Shown piece after piece: positions 22,891 to 26,951 of a stretch of 26,951 bases of DNA. Location: positions 1 through 26,951 of the forward strand of contig JBPBQO010000079.1 of assembly GCA_050954785.1 (NCBI GenBank), written 5' to 3'. Numbering within the stretch: the stretch's first letter is position 1; each line of letters opens with the position of its first letter. The notes under the pieces are model-generated. The model searched no databases and was not told where the DNA came from. It was given only the letters and a program-made list of their open reading frames with translations. Source of the stretch: Lichenicola sp050954785. Its GTDB lineage: Bacteria; Pseudomonadota; Alphaproteobacteria; Acetobacterales; Acetobacteraceae. A program made the position numbers and the translations under genes.

Positions 22891-25800
22891 GGCTTCTCCG
22901 AGAAGGTATAGCGCGCGGTAAGCAGCGCCTGGGCTTCGTTCCAGTCGCCGGCGCGCTGGTAGGAGGCGGTTGCACCCAGGCGAAGCGCGGGCATGAGCTG
23001 GTATTCGACCTTTCCGTTGGCACCGCCGGCAAGGCCCGATACCGAGCGGCCGGAATAGACGCTGGCGATCGGGTCGCTGCCGACCAGTCGCGCCTGCAGC
23101 GACGGGTCGTCCGGGTAATAGTTCGAGCTGTGTTCGGTGTAGTTCTGGTAGCCGACCGATCCGGTAGCGGTCCAGTCCCAGGCTCCCGATTTGCCGGAAT
23201 AGGTGACCGGCACCACCGCCGCGACATAGGATTGCGGTGAGAAATAGCCGCCCTGGCCAAGAGTGAAATAGCGAAGGTTCTTGTCGTAGCCGAAATAGGT
23301 GAGGTCGACACCGACCCGCACCTGGTCGTCGCCCTTGTGCCAGACCGAGACGCTGCCGCCGACACCGCCCTCGACCTCGGTGTTGTTCGCGACGTGGGTT
23401 CCGGTGATGGCGGCGAAGCCGCCGCCGACATAGATCACCGCATCCCGGTTCGCGAGCTCGAGCTGCGCATGACCGTGATTGCGGACCACGCCGCCCCAGA
23501 CTGTGTTGGTTCCCGGATCGCGCAGCCCGCCATAGGACAGCACGCTGTCGGTTACCGCACGCCGCTCGCCGGTGACCCGCAAGGTCAGGTTCGGTGTCAG
23601 TTTCGGCGAGAACTCGACACCGCCGAGCGCATTGGTGGTCCGGAAGCCGAGCGGCGAGGTTCCGGCATCGGCGCTCAACCATGGATTGGCGAAACCAACC
23701 TGAAAGGCAACGCCGGTTGCGTTGCTCTGGCTGTTGCTGTCCGAAGCGCCGCTCAGGGCGAGCGTGCCGAAGCGGTCCTGCGTCGTGGTCGCCTGGTCCA
23801 GGCTACCTGACGACAGCACGGTCGGCGTCAGCGTGGCCGACCAGTGCGATGCGCCGCCACCGAACGGCAGTGTCGCGGTGATCGGCACGGTCGCCTCGGT
23901 GAGCGAGTCCAGCCCGCCGCTGCCCGAGCGGCTGCGCAACCCGATATCGACGTCGAGCTTGGGCGACAGGGTGTCGTTCAGCGTGGCGAGCTGGCTGTCG
24001 ATCGACGCCAGCATCCTGTCGGCCGGCCGCCTGGCGGCAGCGGATTGCCCGGAGCCGGCGCCGAGCCCGTCGATATCATCGGGCCCCGACGCAGGCGCCG
24101 TGATGCCCTGCTGGACCGGATCGGTGCGGAACGGGTTGTCGCTGGTCGGCGTGTCGGTCTCGATGACGTAGTTGATCATCGCGTTGCTGTCCGTGCCGAG
24201 CTGCTGGCGTCGCAGGCTGCTGGCCTGGCGCAGGTCGGCAAGTGCTGCCTGGCCGGCCCCGCGTGCACGATGAACCGCGGCGGCGGCAAGCCAGGCGCGC
24301 GGGTCCTGCGGCCCGATCACCAGCGCATCGCGCGCCAGCGTGCCGGCCTGGGCGACATCGCCGCAATCCACTGCCGCCTGGACCGCGGCGAGGCGCGCAT
24401 CCAGGTCGGACGGGTCGCGTTCCAGAACCGAGAGATCGAGCGCCAGCGCCTTCTTCGGCTTCGAATCCGATTGATACAGCCGGGCCAGTGCCAGCCTGGG
24501 CGCCACCGCACCCGGCGACTGCGCCAGCACCGGTGCCAGCCTGTCGTAGGCGTCGGCCTGCTTGCCCTGCTCGTTCAACTGGTCGGATTCCACCACCGCC
24601 ATGCCGGCGCCGAGCTGCCTGCGGGTAACCTCCTGGTCCCGGGTCAGGCCCCGGCCGCCGGCGGACTGGCTGTCGAGGGTCATGAGCAGGCGACGGGCGC
24701 CATTGGTGTCGCCGAGACTGACCAACTCGCCCGCATAGGCCAGGCGCTGGGATGCCGTCGGCGCGCCGCCCGACCGTTCGGCCAAACGTAGCGCGCGCTT
24801 GGCGCCGTTCGGGTCGCCGAGCCGGGCAAGCGCCTGTGCGATCTGCACACCGCGCACGCCGGTCGGGTCCGGGCGCTGCGCCAGTTCGATCAGCCGGCTG
24901 TGGTCGACGCTGCCGTCCGCCTGTGCCTCGGCGATATCGCCTTGCAGCGCGACCCGTCCGGCCACGGCATCGACGTCCGGCGTCCGGCTGCGCTTCGGCA
25001 GTTGGGCGAGCAGCCGGGAGGCTGTCTGCAGATCGTCGGTCTGGCCGGCGAACAGGATGCCGGCCTGCAGCATCGACGGCGTCGGACGCGGCATGGAGTT
25101 CATCTCGGCCATCACCTGCTGGGCCTCCTGTGGCTGCCCGGCTTTGGCCAGGTTCTGGGCCAGCCTCAGTCGCATCCAGGGATCGCGCGGAGTCTTCGCG
25201 ACCGCGTCGCGCAGCAGGTCGACCCGGTCGCCCGGATCGTTCGCCCGGCTGGCGCGGTCGTTCGCCTGCTGGTTCTCGATCTGCGCAACCTCGCGCGCAT
25301 GCCGGCTGCCGAGCCGGGCCAGCAACGCCTGGGCCTCGGCCTTATGGCCGCCCTGCATCTGGATCCGCGCCAGGCCGAGCAGGGCGTCGTCATTGTCCGG
25401 ATGGGCGCTCAGGATCTGGTTGTAAATCGTTGCCGCCGCAGCAGTCCGGCCGCGCCGCTGCTGCAGCCCGGCCAGCATCGACTGGGCGCCGCTGACATCG
25501 CCGCCGCCGGCGATCAGCGTGTTCAGCCGCGTCTCGGCTTCATCGAAGCGGCCATGCGCGATCAGGCTGTTGGCAGCGGCGTAATCCTCGCCCACCGCCA
25601 GCCCGGTGAGCGCGGGCTGCCAGCGGGACGCATGATCCGGATCGGCGGCGATCGCCCTGGCCAGAAGCTGGTGTGCCTCGTCGATACGGTTTTGCTTGGC
25701 GCGTACCAGTCCGAGGCCGCCGAGCGCGTCGGCATCCTTCGGCGACAGGACAAGCGCTGCCTCGAACTGCTTTCCCGCGTCGTCCAGTTGGTTGTCGGCG

Positions 25801-26735
25801 AGCGACTTGAAGCCGGAGCCGCGATCGATACCGCCCACATCGGTCGGCACCTGGACGCTGGCGTCCTTGATCCGCTCGGTAATCGCCGCGTCGTCGGGAT
25901 GGGCTTGCAGCCAGGTCTGGTAGGCCGGCACGCTGGCCTTGTCGTTCGGCAGCCAGAGCAGCGCCTGGTGCCAGTTGCGCACCGCGTCCGAGGCCACCTG
26001 CGGCGACCGGTCCGAAAGAGCAGCTAGGCCCTGCAGCCGCGCGATGCCCTGCGCACGCGTCGGCTCGCGGTAGGTGAGCACCTGGCCGAATGCGAGCTGC
26101 GCCTGCAGGTCGTTCGGATTGGCGGCCACGATCCGGGCAAGACCGGCCTTGGCATCGCCCCATCCGGCCGAGGTACCGGCCAGCGTCTGGTAGTATTCGG
26201 TTGCGAACTGGGCGGGAGGCGGATTGCCGCCGAACAGGCTGCGATATCCGGCGGCGGCTGCGTCGTTCCTGCCGGCCGCACCCAGTGCGCGGATGCCGCT
26301 CAGGGTGGCCGGGTCGATCGAGCGCACCTGCAGGCTGCGGCCGAGGTCGGCCAGTTGACGGCTGCCGGGAGCGAGCCGGGCCAGCGTCGATTGCGTGCGG
26401 CGCGCGCCGTCCAGGTCGCCTGACGAGGCCTGGAGGTCGGCCTGAGCGGCGAGAACGTCCGGATCGTTGGGTGCAACCTGTTGCGCCCGGCTGATCGCTG
26501 CCTGCGCATTGTCGTTCCGCGATCGTCCGCGCCAATATTGCGCTTGCTGCAGCAGCAGCTTCACGACCGGCAGTCCTTCGGCGGCCGAGGCCACGGGTTG
26601 TGCCGAAACGGGCGCCGCGGTCTGCGCATAGGCCGGCATGGCAAGGACCATGACCGGCAGAATGATGCAGCCGTTGAGCAGCCTTTGCCGCCGTTTCATG
26701 CAGGCTATGGGCATCGGTGCCATCGGAGCGCTCAT
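22887..26735 (-). CDS. bcsC: cellulose synthase outer-membrane export protein BcsC
   Basis: 1282 aa, the usual size for BcsC. A signal peptide follows a 12-residue N-terminal extension; the core is 'LNGCIILPVMVLAMPAYAQ' with cleavage near A-Y-A, and Met13 (26699) may be the true start. Residues ~50-870 form a long chain of TPR repeats with the usual A/G-x-x-x-A spacing ('LLLQQAQYWRGRSRNDNAQAA' type units, 'ALGGLGLVRAKQNRIDEA', 'ALLGLARIQMQGGHKAEA'). From about residue 925 the BCSC_C domain starts ('DVDIGLRSRSGSGGLDSL') and makes an outer-membrane beta barrel that ends in RYTFSEKP. It carries nascent cellulose through the periplasm and across the outer membrane. Stop and start codons overlap those of bcsB and bcsD by 4 bp. 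Confidence 0.95.
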   Translation of the reverse strand: MSAPMAPMPIACMKRRQRLLNGCIILPVMVLAMPAYAQTAAPVSAQPVASAAEGLPVVKLLLQQAQYWRGRSRNDNAQAAISRAQQVAPNDPDVLAAQADLQASSGDLDGARRTQSTLARLAPGSRQLADLGRSLQVRSIDPATLSGIRALGAAGRNDAAAAGYRSLFGGNPPPAQFATEYYQTLAGTSAGWGDAKAGLARIVAANPNDLQAQLAFGQVLTYREPTRAQGIARLQGLAALSDRSPQVASDAVRNWHQALLWLPNDKASVPAYQTWLQAHPDDAAITERIKDASVQVPTDVGGIDRGSGFKSLADNQLDDAGKQFEAALVLSPKDADALGGLGLVRAKQNRIDEAHQLLARAIAADPDHASRWQPALTGLAVGEDYAAANSLIAHGRFDEAETRLNTLIAGGGDVSGAQSMLAGLQQRRGRTAAAATIYNQILSAHPDNDDALLGLARIQMQGGHKAEAQALLARLGSRHAREVAQIENQQANDRASRANDPGDRVDLLRDAVAKTPRDPWMRLRLAQNLAKAGQPQEAQQVMAEMNSMPRPTPSMLQAGILFAGQTDDLQTASRLLAQLPKRSRTPDVDAVAGRVALQGDIAEAQADGSVDHSRLIELAQRPDPTGVRGVQIAQALARLGDPNGAKRALRLAERSGGAPTASQRLAYAGELVSLGDTNGARRLLMTLDSQSAGGRGLTRDQEVTRRQLGAGMAVVESDQLNEQGKQADAYDRLAPVLAQSPGAVAPRLALARLYQSDSKPKKALALDLSVLERDPSDLDARLAAVQAAVDCGDVAQAGTLARDALVIGPQDPRAWLAAAAVHRARGAGQAALADLRQASSLRRQQLGTDSNAMINYVIETDTPTSDNPFRTDPVQQGITAPASGPDDIDGLGAGSGQSAAARRPADRMLASIDSQLATLNDTLSPKLDVDIGLRSRSGSGGLDSLTEATVPITATLPFGGGASHWSATLTPTVLSSGSLDQATTTQDRFGTLALSGASDSNSQSNATGVAFQVGFANPWLSADAGTSPLGFRTTNALGGVEFSPKLTPNLTLRVTGERRAVTDSVLSYGGLRDPGTNTVWGGVVRNHGHAQLELANRDAVIYVGGGFAAITGTHVANNTEVEGGVGGSVSVWHKGDDQVRVGVDLTYFGYDKNLRYFTLGQGGYFSPQSYVAAVVPVTYSGKSGAWDWTATGSVGYQNYTEHSSNYYPDDPSLQARLVGSDPIASVYSGRSVSGLAGGANGKVEYQLMPALRLGATASYQRAGDWNEAQALLTARYTFSEKP

Positions 26736-26951
26736 GGACGTTTCACCGGTGGCGGCGTGGTCTGGCGCGTGCGGCGTTCGCCGCGGCTGGTGAGGATGCG
26801 GAACAGGGCGATGCCGAGTGCCAGACAGCCGATGAGGGCAAAGATCAGCACGCCGATCGGACGATCGCGCATGAACCAGTCTGGCCAGAGCCAGAACGGC
26901 AGGGTCCCGACCGTGTAGATCGGTCCGGTCCGATAGGCGTCCAGATGGGCG
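26732..26951 (-). CDS. bcsB: cellulose synthase subunit B, C-terminal end (5' part outside window)
   Basis: The last 72 codons of a gene that enters from the right edge. The sequence ends with a periplasm-side segment (AYRTGPIYTVGTLPFWLWPDWFM), one hydrophobic helix (IGVLIFALIGCLALGIALF) and a short basic tail (RILTSRGERRTRQ). This matches the C-terminal membrane anchor of BcsB, which packs against BcsA and receives the glucan chain in the periplasm. The assignment relies mainly on its place directly before bcsC with an ATGA overlap. In some acetic acid bacteria bcsA and bcsB are fused; the window cannot show which form is present. Confidence 0.8.
   Translation of the reverse strand, partial: AHLDAYRTGPIYTVGTLPFWLWPDWFMRDRPIGVLIFALIGCLALGIALFRILTSRGERRTRQTTPPPVKRP

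Noticed and set aside
24900..26027. 375-aa plus-strand frame antisense to bcsC
   Set aside because: It mirrors the TPR-coding sequence of bcsC; no start signal or domain is visible.

Overview
The window is GC-rich and tightly packed, and its gene content points to an alphaproteobacterium of the acetic acid bacteria group (Acetobacteraceae). The main reasons are a cellulose synthase operon that carries bcsD, closely similar to the Gluconacetobacter/Komagataeibacter CesD protein as I recall it, a UbiM-type ubiquinone hydroxylase, and an NAD-type isocitrate dehydrogenase. The assignment rests on recognised families, not on a database search.

Layout. 1-908 holds the N-terminal part of an MscS-type channel gene (minus strand) and a tRNA-Met(CAU) with a good promoter. 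909-2486 is a gene-poor stretch with one lower-GC secreted orphan protein; it looks like a small foreign or decayed patch behind the tRNA. 2487-6323 carries ubiM, a secreted protein of unknown function, a YedK/HMCES abasic-site protein, a small membrane protein and a DoxX-like protein. 6334-9463 (minus) is an apparent operon: Xaa-Pro aminopeptidase, NAD-isocitrate dehydrogenase, DUF3253 protein. 9706-12789 (plus) is a three-gene unit: a secreted two-domain jelly-roll protein, a LytS/YehU-type sensor kinase and a LytTR response regulator. 12853-14487 (minus) is a tannase/feruloyl esterase. 14634-18279 (minus) is an operon of uvrD/pcrA helicase, prmA and a GNAT acetyltransferase linked by 4-bp stop/start overlaps. 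18440-19147 is a RadC-like protein that has lost its metalloprotease motif.

19373-26951 is the most coherent region functionally. A single-domain EAL-type c-di-GMP phosphodiesterase (with EGL in place of EAL) and a protein with an intact GGDEF domain, a receiver-like N-terminus and a degenerate EAL domain lie in tandem on the plus strand. They sit next to the minus-strand cellulose operon bcsB(partial)-bcsC-bcsD, with only a GFA-family zinc protein gene between. Because bacterial cellulose synthase is activated by c-di-GMP, the pair is a good candidate for local control of cellulose output, but that link is inferred from position only.

I found no CRISPR array, intact insertion sequence, phage gene or rRNA. 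The observations most worth following are the metal-site-less RadC with its apparent CTG start, the c-di-GMP pair beside bcs, and the secreted jelly-roll/LytS/LytTR unit.
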